Assembly: GCA_016744315.1 (NCBI GenBank)
Contig: JADGER010000006.1
Coordinates: 1-37,996, forward strand
DNA length: 37,996 nucleotides
DNA from: Sulfurovaceae bacterium
Lineage (GTDB): Bacteria; Campylobacterota; Campylobacteria; Campylobacterales; Sulfurovaceae
Direction of reading: 5' to 3'
Below are positions 9,000 to 17,669 of this stretch, in pieces. The number at the start of each line of letters is the position of its first letter. The stretch's first letter is position 1. The translations under genes and the position numbers were made by a program. Below the pieces are notes generated by a model. It did no database searches and was not told the origin of the DNA. It saw only the letters and a list, made by a program, of their open reading frames with translations.

Positions 9000-10052
9000 A
9001 TGAGCGAACGATATATAATTGAAAAAATAGCAAAGAAAGATAATGGAGATTTTGATGTAGTTTTTATCCATGGGTTGGGTGGAGATAAATTTACAACATG
9101 GCAAAACTCAGAAGGACGATCTTGGCAAGATTGGTTGGTACATGATAATGAAAATATGTCAGTTTGGACTATAGGCTATGGAGCTAATAAAACCAATTGG
9201 ATTGAAGATGATATGTCTTTGGATGATACGGCAGGTTTTCTATTGGGGTCATTACAAAGTAAAGGTATTGGAGAAAAGCCTTATATGTTTATTGTGCATA
9301 GTCTTGGTGGGCTATTGGTCAAAAAAATCCTGCTTAAAGCACAAATAAGTGATGAATATGAAAATATTTCAACCATGTGTAAATCTATCATCTTTTTTGG
9401 TGTACCACATAATGGTGCAGGATGGGCATCTTTGTTTAATTATGCTCAAACATTTTTGCGAACGAGTGATGTATTTCAGGCACTCTCAAAAGATACAAAC
9501 TCTCTTCATCAATTGGCACTTGATTTTAATACTCTAGTGAGAAAAAATAAAATTAACACTTATGTATTTTATGAGACCAAGGAGATCCGTGCCAAGGGTT
9601 TACTTGGTTGGTTACATCTCAAAAAAGGAATAAAAGTTGTGAGTCAGCAGAGTGCCACACAAGTACACTCTACTAACACACCTGTAGCAGTCCACCAAGA
9701 CCATATTTCCATGTGTAAGCTTGAACCAGAATTTTATCAAACTCATATATTACCAATTATGAAAAAAGAACATCCTCAAAAAGAGAAGGAAAAACAATCA
9801 CAACAAGAAAGCAATAACCCTAACAATATATCAAATACAACGACTATCACACAAACACATTCAGGAAAGGGTGACAATATAGGTGGTAATAAAATCGTCA
9901 ATAATAATGGTATCTCTATAGGTGGTAATAATACGGGTGCAGTTGTGTCGGGTGATGCTAACAGTGTCACAATAGAGAACAATGAACGCAAGATTGATGC
10001 GAAGAATTATTTTGAGAAGATTGATAATAATGGTAGTATGAATTTTGATTAA
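9000..10052 (+). CDS. Alpha/beta hydrolase paralogue with C-terminal GDN-type motif
   Basis: 'DVVFIHGLGGDKFTTWQ', 'IVHSLGGLLVKKILLKAQ', 'DHISMCK'; clearly paralogous to 1460..2440. C-terminal 'HSGKGDNIGGNKIVNNNGISIGGNNTG...ENNERKIDAKNYFEKIDNNG'. Confidence 0.88.
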   Translation: MSERYIIEKIAKKDNGDFDVVFIHGLGGDKFTTWQNSEGRSWQDWLVHDNENMSVWTIGYGANKTNWIEDDMSLDDTAGFLLGSLQSKGIGEKPYMFIVHSLGGLLVKKILLKAQISDEYENISTMCKSIIFFGVPHNGAGWASLFNYAQTFLRTSDVFQALSKDTNSLHQLALDFNTLVRKNKINTYVFYETKEIRAKGLLGWLHLKKGIKVVSQQSATQVHSTNTPVAVHQDHISMCKLEPEFYQTHILPIMKKEHPQKEKEKQSQQESNNPNNISNTTTITQTHSGKGDNIGGNKIVNNNGISIGGNNTGAVVSGDANSVTIENNERKIDAKNYFEKIDNNGSMNFD

Positions 10053-10183
10053 AGAATCATAGAGGCAGAGAATTAGCTTTTGTTTTTAGAAAGTTTGATT
10101 TTGGGGAATTTAAAAAATGACTACTACTGAAAATAGAATTAAATTTTCTACTAGAGAAATAGTCACACTCATACTAGTGACAG

Positions 10184-11086
10184 TTATGCCCCCAAACCTA
10201 TCTTCGTAGCTGTTAAAAACAGATACTCTTTACCTGTAATGGTTACTCTAAATTTATGTTGTTGCAGATATTTTTTGCAAAAGTATATATCTTTGATAAG
10301 GAGTGACATCTCTGAAAATGGATAGTTAGGGGCTTTGGCTCCGTATATCATCTCTCCATCTATCCACCTAGAGTTAGGAAATCCTAATATAACTGCACCA
10401 TCAAAAGAGAGATAGTTTTGGATAAGAGACATAAAAAATCTTTTAAAAGGGATACTTGGACTTTGGAGTGTACCTATGGAGATAATAAGATCTGATTTGG
10501 GGAGATTTAGACTCTCTAGGTCATTAATATCATGGCAATGGAAAGTAATATTAGAATGGTTAAATCTATTTTGAGCATACTCTATGGCTGATGGACTATG
10601 GTCTACTCCTATGAGACTCATTTGCTCATAAGTACTTCTATCTACCATTTTTTGAATAATTTCAAACTCATCACCACTATTAACCCCCAAATCTAAAATA
10701 CTATGCCTTTTGGATATGTTTACCTGTTTTAAAGCATTACGATAGCTAAATAAAAATGCTGGTTCTTCATTTTTGTAAATTGTGGCAAAAAGTGAATCTC
10801 TTCCGTACTTCTCTTCTTTGGATTGAATCTCTGCATTATGGAAAGATGTAGTGCTACTGAGCTTTTGGAATCGAAGAATAACTTTTGTATCTAAGACTTT
10901 GGGAGTGAGCATACGACAAAAAAGCAGTGAAGCCAAATCATTCCATGCTCTCCAACTATGCAAAGAAGTGGCTAGGTCAGGATTAGGTATAGTAATCTCT
11001 AAAACTTGTGACGCTTCAAGAGTCTCTATTTGCTCTTCACATAGCATTAAAATTTCAAACATGGATTGTTTTTGAATCTCTATCAT
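10184..11086 (-). CDS. Class I SAM-dependent methyltransferase
   Basis: 'SILDLGVNSGDE' (motif I), 'GVDHSPSAIEYAQNRF' (motif II), 'DLIISIGTLQSP'. Confidence 0.75.
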   Translation of the reverse strand: MIEIQKQSMFEILMLCEEQIETLEASQVLEITIPNPDLATSLHSWRAWNDLASLLFCRMLTPKVLDTKVILRFQKLSSTTSFHNAEIQSKEEKYGRDSLFATIYKNEEPAFLFSYRNALKQVNISKRHSILDLGVNSGDEFEIIQKMVDRSTYEQMSLIGVDHSPSAIEYAQNRFNHSNITFHCHDINDLESLNLPKSDLIISIGTLQSPSIPFKRFFMSLIQNYLSFDGAVILGFPNSRWIDGEMIYGAKAPNYPFSEMSLLIKDIYFCKKYLQQHKFRVTITGKEYLFLTATKIGLGA

Positions 11087-11130
11087 TTAATATTGCTCCT
11101 ATATTTTAGAAACCATGATACACTTTTGGC

Positions 11131-11136
11131 TATAAT
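11131..11136 (+). promoter_or_regulatory. Candidate -10 box immediately upstream of the L,D-transpeptidase start codon
   Basis: Exact TATAAT ending 6 nt before ATG 11143. Confidence 0.35.
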
Positions 11137-11142
11137 ACTTAT

Positions 11143-11631
11143 ATGAAAAAATTAAATACTTTACTAGCAATAATTATAAGCTCTACTCTTTTGTATTCCC
11201 AAAAGTTTATATTAATAGACTTAGAAGTACAAAAAGGCTATGCCTATGAGAATGGTGATTTGGTAATGAGTGGACGAGTTTCTACAGGCAAAAAAGATTA
11301 TCGTACTCCTAAAGGATATTATACCATCCTAGAAAAAAAACGCTATCACAAATCTAATCTTTGGCCAAAACCAAAAGGGGGTGCTACTATGGATTTTATG
11401 CTAAGACTTACTAATACAGGAATTGCTATGCACCTAGGAGCTGTACCCAAATGGCCAGCTTCTCATGGCTGTATCCGTCTCAAAACTGGCTTTGCACAAA
11501 ATTTATGGAAATGGGCTACAGTAGGTACACAAGTAGAAGTAAGTGGATTTATACCCGAACTCTATGCCAAAGATAAATCCCATCAAGATGAAAATGATTT
11601 TTTTGGTGATACTTACTTTATTGCAGATTAA
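11143..11631 (+). CDS. L,D-transpeptidase (YkuD family), secreted
   Basis: Signal-peptide-like N-terminus; 'MHLGAVPKWPASHGCIRLK' matches the HxnSHGCxR active-site signature. Confidence 0.88.
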   Translation: MKKLNTLLAIIISSTLLYSQKFILIDLEVQKGYAYENGDLVMSGRVSTGKKDYRTPKGYYTILEKKRYHKSNLWPKPKGGATMDFMLRLTNTGIAMHLGAVPKWPASHGCIRLKTGFAQNLWKWATVGTQVEVSGFIPELYAKDKSHQDENDFFGDTYFIAD

Positions 11632-11643
11632 AAGCATTATTAT

Positions 11644-13500
11644 ATGACAAATAAACTCTCTTCTTATGCAGGGCTAATCTCTGCTCTTCTTGTGATTACT
11701 CTAGCTCTACTCGTAACTTATGATGCTATGATGCGGTATCTATTTTCTGAAGGTTCTATAGCCTTACAAGAATTAGAGTGGCATATTTTTGATATTATAT
11801 TTTTGCTTGGTATCTCTTATGCTCTAGGACATGATAAACATGTTAGAGTAGATATACTTTATGATAAATATACTCCAGATACTCGCTATCTTATTAATAT
11901 TTTTTCTCTTATAATCTTAGTTATCCCTTTTTCTCTCCTGATTTTATTTAATGCATGGGATATGATGCTACAAAGTTATCTCCAAGAAGAAGTCTCTAGT
12001 GACCCAGGAGGATTAAAATATCGTTATATTATCAAAGGAGTAATCATAATAGGATTTGGACTTCTAATACTTCAAGCTTTGAGCCAAACAGCCTATTACT
12101 TCAAAAAACTAGAATCCAAAAAGGCACTTCTAAATACATCTCTCGCTTTGGGTTTTATTGCTATTTTTAGCTCTATAGGCGTTATATTTGAATGGACTTT
12201 TTGGATAGACCCTCTCTTTTTGATGTTTATACTCTCTTTAAGTTTATTACTTTTAGGTTTTCATGTAGCATTTGTATTTGCTGGTGTTGCACTCTTTTTT
12301 GCACTTATATCCCAAGAAGTAGGTTTAGTAATTTTTGAGATGTTACCTTATCGTATCTATGGAATTATGGGGAATATTACACTTATGGCTATACCACTTT
12401 TTATTTTTATGGGACTTATACTAGAAAAATCAAAGATGGCAGAAAAACTACTTATCTCTATGGCTCATCTCTTTGGTTCAGTGCGTGGGGGTTTGGCTAT
12501 TTCTGTGGTTTTAGTAGGAGCAATACTAGCTGCCAGTACTGGTATTGTAGGGGCTTCTGTTGTGATGATGAGTCTTATAGCACTTCCTTTGATGCTCAAA
12601 TATAACTACTCCCCTACCCTAGCCTCTGGAGCCATTGTGGCTAGTGGAACTTTGGGGCAGATTATCCCTCCATCTATAGTACTTATTATATTAGGTGACC
12701 AAATGCATCTAAGTGTAGGAGATCTTTTTAGGGCTGCTGTAATACCTGGATTGTTACTAATACTACTATATATACTCTATATACTGATAGTTTCATTCTT
12801 CCAAAAAGATATAGCACCAGCCTTACCAAGCCATAATAACTATAGCCAAACACTCAAAGAGGCACTTAAAGCCATTATTCCTCCTTTGCTTTTGATTACT
12901 ATCGTACTAGGGTCTATCTTTACAGGAATAGCCTCTCCTACAGAATCAGCTGCTATAGGAGTAATAGGTGCAGGAATATTAGCATGGAGTAATAATAGTT
13001 TCTCTAAAGAGTTACTACAGTATGCTTCTATAGAAACCGTCAAACTCACGGCTATGATTTTTATGATTTTAATTGGAGCCACTGCATTTTCCTTAGTCTT
13101 TCATCAACTAGGTGGAGGCGATATGGCATTGGCATTTTTTGAAGAAGATATAGAAAGTAAATGGAGATTTATACTTATTAGTATGCTTTTAATATTTATA
13201 CTAGGTTTTTTTATTGACTTTATTGAAATAGCCTTTGTTGTTGTACCTATTTTGGTACCTATTATACATCTACTTGGAATTGATCCTATTTGGTTTGCTA
13301 TTCTTATAGCTCTCAATCTTCAGGCATCTTTTCTTACACCTCCTTTTGGATTTGCTCTTTTTTATCTCAAAGGTACAGCTGGTGATAGTATAACTACAAA
13401 AGCTCTCTATAGAGGGGTAATACCATTTATATCTCTACAGATTTTAGCTTTGATTATTGTTATACTTTTTCCTAATATTATATATCTTTTGGGGAAATAA
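11644..13500 (+). CDS. TRAP transporter fused small/large permease (DctQ-DctM type)
   Basis: N-terminal DctQ-like 4-TM region ('ALQELEWHIFDIIFLLGISYALGHDKHVRVDIL') followed by DctM-like 12-TM region ('GILAASTGIVGASVVMMSLIALPLML', 'GTLGQIIPPSIVLIILG'). Confidence 0.88.
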   Translation: MTNKLSSYAGLISALLVITLALLVTYDAMMRYLFSEGSIALQELEWHIFDIIFLLGISYALGHDKHVRVDILYDKYTPDTRYLINIFSLIILVIPFSLLILFNAWDMMLQSYLQEEVSSDPGGLKYRYIIKGVIIIGFGLLILQALSQTAYYFKKLESKKALLNTSLALGFIAIFSSIGVIFEWTFWIDPLFLMFILSLSLLLLGFHVAFVFAGVALFFALISQEVGLVIFEMLPYRIYGIMGNITLMAIPLFIFMGLILEKSKMAEKLLISMAHLFGSVRGGLAISVVLVGAILAASTGIVGASVVMMSLIALPLMLKYNYSPTLASGAIVASGTLGQIIPPSIVLIILGDQMHLSVGDLFRAAVIPGLLLILLYILYILIVSFFQKDIAPALPSHNNYSQTLKEALKAIIPPLLLITIVLGSIFTGIASPTESAAIGVIGAGILAWSNNSFSKELLQYASIETVKLTAMIFMILIGATAFSLVFHQLGGGDMALAFFEEDIESKWRFILISMLLIFILGFFIDFIEIAFVVVPILVPIIHLLGIDPIWFAILIALNLQASFLTPPFGFALFYLKGTAGDSITTKALYRGVIPFISLQILALIIVILFPNIIYLLGK

Positions 13501-13503
13501 AAA

Positions 13504-14016
13504 ATGATAAAAAAAACAACCGTAAAAAAAATAATCAAAGAGATACTCCTTGCTAGTATTATTTTATTAGTAGTGAGTAATGTTATTAGCTATCTGCGTC
13601 AACCACAAATTGCTAGTGATACACTTCCACACCTTAGTCTCCAAACAATAGAGGGTAAAACTATTAATTTTGAAGATTATAAAGGCAAACCTCTCCTTAT
13701 ACATTTTTGGGCTACTTGGTGTCCTACTTGTAAGTTAGAAACAAATAATATAAATAGCGTATCTAAAAAATATCAGGTTATTACTATAGCTGTTAACTCT
13801 GGTGATATTCAAGGTATCAAAAAGTTTATGAAAGAAAAAGATGCACACTTTGATGTTATAGATGATAAAGAGAGTATACTTGCGTCTCAATTTTCTGTAG
13901 AAGTATTTCCAACCTCTTTTATATATGATAAAAATAGTAAACTTCTATTCTCTGAAGTGGGATATACCTCCACTGCTGGGCTACTAGCAAGAATGACTTG
14001 GGCTTCAAATAGATAA
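13504..14016 (+). CDS. TlpA-like thiol:disulfide interchange protein, membrane-anchored
   Basis: N-terminal TM; 'LIHFWATWCPTCKLE' thioredoxin-fold CxxC; 'VFPTSFIYDKNSKL'. Confidence 0.85.
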   Translation: MIKKTTVKKIIKEILLASIILLVVSNVISYLRQPQIASDTLPHLSLQTIEGKTINFEDYKGKPLLIHFWATWCPTCKLETNNINSVSKKYQVITIAVNSGDIQGIKKFMKEKDAHFDVIDDKESILASQFSVEVFPTSFIYDKNSKLLFSEVGYTSTAGLLARMTWASNR

Positions 14017-14128
14017 TTTTTCAGCGACTAAATAACTTTTCAACGATAAAACACTCAACATAATGGCTCTATAATTCTTAAAATAGAGAAGATTATAGCC
14101 ATAGTGTCCTCTATCAATTAAAAATTGT

Positions 14129-14134
14129 TATAAT
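14129..14134 (+). promoter_or_regulatory. Candidate -10 box upstream of the polysaccharide locus
   Basis: 'TTGTTATAATTAC', exact TATAAT 37 nt before ATG 14171. Confidence 0.4.
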
Positions 14135-14170
14135 TACTTAGAATACACACTACTCAAGGATAGCTAAAAA

Positions 14171-15394
14171 ATGAGAAATAAATTTATTGAAAACTTCTTT
14201 TCATTAACTCTCTTACGCATAATTACTCTTGTTGTACCACTTCTTACCTTCCCCTATTTAATTAGAGTATTAGGGAGTGAGACTTATGGTCTCATTATAT
14301 GGAGTTGGTCTATTATCACATTTTTTATACTCTTTATAAACTTTGGATTTAATCTCTCTGTGACTAAATATATAGCCATACATAGAGATGACAAAAATAA
14401 ACTCTCAGAGATAGTCTCCACTGCTATAGCTACAAGACTCTTTTTATTTTTTGTTTCACTTATATTATTTATATTACTTGTAGAATTTATCCCTAAAATG
14501 CATGAAAATAGAGTCCTATTGTATCTATTTTTTGGATTAACCATAGGTGAAACACTTATGCCTATGTGGTATTTTCAGGGTATTGAAAAGATGAAATATA
14601 CGGCTATTATCACCTCAGCAGTCAAAATACTTTTTACCATTTTAGTTTTTTGGATAATCAAAGAGCAATCAGACTATCTAAAAGTACCTATTCTCTACGC
14701 AGTAGCATCTCTTGCTAGTGCCTTAGTAGCCTATGCAATAATTTTATTTAAAGACAAAATATACCTACAAAAACCAACCATAGAAAATATGATATTTTAT
14801 ATTAAAGATAGTGTAGCTCTATTTTTGTCTGATTCACTTTTTGTCATTCAAAATAATATAACTATTCTTTTTATAGAACACTATCTAGGTCTATCAGAAG
14901 TCGCCTATTTTGACCTCTTACAAAAATTTGTTAATATCCTTATAACACCTTTTCATATTTTAGCCAAAGTACTCTATCCTCATATAGCTAGAGTCAAAGA
15001 CTTTATACTCTTGAAAAATGCTATGATTCTAAGTACTCTTGTTGCTATAGTGCTACTATCTATTATCTATATATTCAAATATAATATTATTTTGCTCCTC
15101 TTTGGAACAGAAAATGTAGAGTTAGAACCTCTAATATTTATTTTCTCTTTATCTATTATATTTGCGAACTTATCATCATTATTAGGTAAAAATCTTCTTG
15201 TCGTACTTGGCAGGAATAATAGACTTTTGATAAGTATACTCTTTGGTCTTATTGTATATATAACACTCTTATATATGATAATATCATCCGAACAAGCCAC
15301 ACTAGAGCTTATAATTATTAGTATTTTACTCTCGTATTTTACTGATATGATAACTAGAATCTATTTTGGAAGGGATATTTTATGGCACAAATAA
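14171..15394 (+). CDS. Wzx-like polysaccharide flippase (MOP superfamily)
   Basis: 'FSLTLLRIITLVVPLLTFPYLIRVLGSETYGLIIW' N-terminus typical of O-antigen flippases; ~12 hydrophobic segments. Confidence 0.85.
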   Translation: MRNKFIENFFSLTLLRIITLVVPLLTFPYLIRVLGSETYGLIIWSWSIITFFILFINFGFNLSVTKYIAIHRDDKNKLSEIVSTAIATRLFLFFVSLILFILLVEFIPKMHENRVLLYLFFGLTIGETLMPMWYFQGIEKMKYTAIITSAVKILFTILVFWIIKEQSDYLKVPILYAVASLASALVAYAIILFKDKIYLQKPTIENMIFYIKDSVALFLSDSLFVIQNNITILFIEHYLGLSEVAYFDLLQKFVNILITPFHILAKVLYPHIARVKDFILLKNAMILSTLVAIVLLSIIYIFKYNIILLLFGTENVELEPLIFIFSLSIIFANLSSLLGKNLLVVLGRNNRLLISILFGLIVYITLLYMIISSEQATLELIIISILLSYFTDMITRIYFGRDILWHK

Positions 15395-16467
15395 TTTTTA
15401 TAACTCCTGAGATCAACAGAGCCACAGGAATAGTAAGAGTCGTGAATATATGGGCAAATTATTTAAGTCTTGATTCAGAAAATCAAATCACAATAATAGC
15501 AAAAGGAGTAGAAAATCCTTATTATGACTTTAATTCTAAGATACAAATACAAAAATATAATTTTGATTTTAAAAGAAAAGGCATAGGTATTATATATAAT
15601 ACTATTCAGCTTTTTAGATATTTATACTCATTAAGGAATCAAAAAAATATTAATATTATTATTGATAAATCTCTTCTTATAGAACCTCTTTGGATTTTAA
15701 AAAAACTTAGTCTTTTTAAGAAAATTAATTTTATCTATTTTACTCATAGTGGAAGTAGTGCATTTAGAGAATTTTATCTTAGTCGTCCACATACAAAACA
15801 CCGGGTAGATATGATGTTTAAAACCTTTGATAAAATAGTATGTTTATTTGATGATGAGACAAATTATCCTAATATGGTACAAAAAGAAAAACTCTTTTTT
15901 CTCTCTAATCCTATTCCTTTTGAACTCTCTCATATTGATATAGAAGCAAAAGAAGATATTGTTCTTTATTTAGGTCGTGTACGCATTGAAAAAGGCATAG
16001 ACACACTCCTCAAAGCTTGGGCAATAACAGATCATATTGGTTGGAAACTCCAAATAGTTGGTGATGGAAAAGAAAAACAAGACTTTATAGACTTGGCAAA
16101 AGAACTAAATATCCTTGATAGTGTTGAATTTATACAGAGTCAAACTGATGTTAAAAGCTATTACGATAAATCAAAAATATTTGTATTACCATCTATCTAC
16201 GAAGGTATGCCTATGACTATACTCGAAGCTATGGCATGTAAAAGTACAGTTATTTCTAGCAATACTGCTGGAGGCTTACGACTTGTCAATGATAATAAAA
16301 CAGGTTTATTATTTAAAAAGAGAGATGAAGAAGAACTAGCTAAGAAACTTACTTATCTTATGAGAGATAAACACCAAAGAGAGAATTTAGCAAATAGTGC
16401 TTATAACTATATTAATAAGCACACCATAGAAAATATTGCAAGCAACTGGAATAATATTTTAGTATGA
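15382..16467 (+). CDS. Glycosyltransferase, GT4-like (group 1)
   Basis: 'LYLGRVRIEKGIDTLLKAW', 'VLPSIYEGMPMTILEAMACKSTVISSNTAGGLRLV'. Confidence 0.88.
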   Translation: MAQIIFITPEINRATGIVRVVNIWANYLSLDSENQITIIAKGVENPYYDFNSKIQIQKYNFDFKRKGIGIIYNTIQLFRYLYSLRNQKNINIIIDKSLLIEPLWILKKLSLFKKINFIYFTHSGSSAFREFYLSRPHTKHRVDMMFKTFDKIVCLFDDETNYPNMVQKEKLFFLSNPIPFELSHIDIEAKEDIVLYLGRVRIEKGIDTLLKAWAITDHIGWKLQIVGDGKEKQDFIDLAKELNILDSVEFIQSQTDVKSYYDKSKIFVLPSIYEGMPMTILEAMACKSTVISSNTAGGLRLVNDNKTGLLFKKRDEEELAKKLTYLMRDKHQRENLANSAYNYINKHTIENIASNWNNILV

Positions 16468-17669
16468 AAATCAATCTCAAATATGATTTGCGTACTATAT
16501 ATTTGTCAACCTTTTTTATAATGCTTCTGCTCTATGGTCTTAATAAAGTACTCTTTATTGGTGGACTCAAACTTTTTTACTTAACTATTCCTATGCTTTA
16601 TAGTATTTATCTCTTTAAATATGAATTTGAGATTACAAAAGAGATTCGAGTATTACTATTTTTTGTGTTGGCTCTTTCTATATCTACTATCAATACTCTT
16701 ATCTTTCATGAGGGAGGACTCCATGCGGTTTTAATGAATCTCCAAAGACTCTATATAGTTCTGTTGATGCTTATTCCTTTATATGGTTTTTATATAAAAG
16801 ATGACAAACTTTTTAATATTTTTCTTGTAATCTATGCAGCAGAAGTATCTTTTGCAAATATTTATCATTATTTCTTTGTTTATGATTTTGCAGATAGATT
16901 TGAAGGTACTTTTGGTGGGTCAAATGAGTTTGCTTATATGCTAGTATCCTTAATCTATTATGTCTATTATGTTTTTTATAGAATACCAAATATTAAGCTA
17001 AAATGGCTTTTTACTATAGCACTAATTTTATTACACATAGTAGTTCTTATTACCCTTTCAAGAACAGCAATATTAGGTATGTTTATCTTCTATTTTTTTG
17101 CATCTCCTTATTTTCATAGACATACAGAAAAGTGGAAGAAAGTGATGATTGTAGTAGCTTTTCTGAGTGTCTTTCTTTTTGCACTAGATTCACTAGGAAA
17201 AACTGCTGAATTGATGATAGAGAGATTTACAGGAGAGAGGGGTGCTAGTTCTTTGGGGAGTCGTACATTTGAGATGTTAGCAGGTATTAATCTATTAGCA
17301 GAGCATCCCATGAGTGTATTATTTGGCAATGGTATGAGTATTAGTGGGTCAGAGATTTTCCCAGATTTTTATAGAGGAATGGGAGGGCTTGGCACACGAA
17401 TTCATAACTCCTATTTTGCTATGATTGTAGAAAATGGTCTTTTTAGTGTATTGTCATTTGCTTATTTAATGTATTTTATTCTCAAACAGGTATACTTTAT
17501 GAAAGATGACTTTAAATATGTTATTTTAGGCTTTACTGTTTTTACAATTAGCTTTTTATCTACTATATATCTGCTATACTTCTTACCATTTTGGATGGCA
17601 CTATTTATGATTAGTGCCCATATTAATATATTAAATAACAAAGAGAGTGAAAATGAAAAAAATTACTAA
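16464..17669 (+). CDS. O-antigen polymerase/ligase-like membrane protein (Wzy/WaaL)
   Basis: Polytopic; 'LITLSRTAILGMFIFYF', 'GTRIHNSYFAMIVENGLFSVLSF'; position inside a glycan locus. Confidence 0.75.
   Translation: MKINLKYDLRTIYLSTFFIMLLLYGLNKVLFIGGLKLFYLTIPMLYSIYLFKYEFEITKEIRVLLFFVLALSISTINTLIFHEGGLHAVLMNLQRLYIVLLMLIPLYGFYIKDDKLFNIFLVIYAAEVSFANIYHYFFVYDFADRFEGTFGGSNEFAYMLVSLIYYVYYVFYRIPNIKLKWLFTIALILLHIVVLITLSRTAILGMFIFYFFASPYFHRHTEKWKKVMIVVAFLSVFLFALDSLGKTAELMIERFTGERGASSLGSRTFEMLAGINLLAEHPMSVLFGNGMSISGSEIFPDFYRGMGGLGTRIHNSYFAMIVENGLFSVLSFAYLMYFILKQVYFMKDDFKYVILGFTVFTISFLSTIYLLYFLPFWMALFMISAHINILNNKESENEKNY

Noticed and set aside
9776-9991. 71-aa minus-strand ORF over the hydrolase 2 motif region
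   Set aside because: Complement of the Asn/Gly motif; hydrophobic composition is a by-product of the sense strand.
896-10049. Possibility that the Gly/Asn motifs are random low-complexity sequence
   Set aside because: Order and spacing H-x-G-x-G-D-x-[IV]-x-G-[DN]-[KR] are retained in five proteins with unrelated domains, too ordered for composition bias alone; still to be tested by HMM.
1-10100. Mobile-element origin of the island
   Set aside because: No integrase, transposase, tRNA-adjacent att site or terminal repeats seen in the window; horizontal acquisition is plausible but unsupported here.
14081-14100. Imperfect inverted repeat (ggctctataat...attatagcc) upstream of the flippase gene
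   Set aside because: Short, AT-rich and mismatched; could arise by chance and has no clear functional placement.
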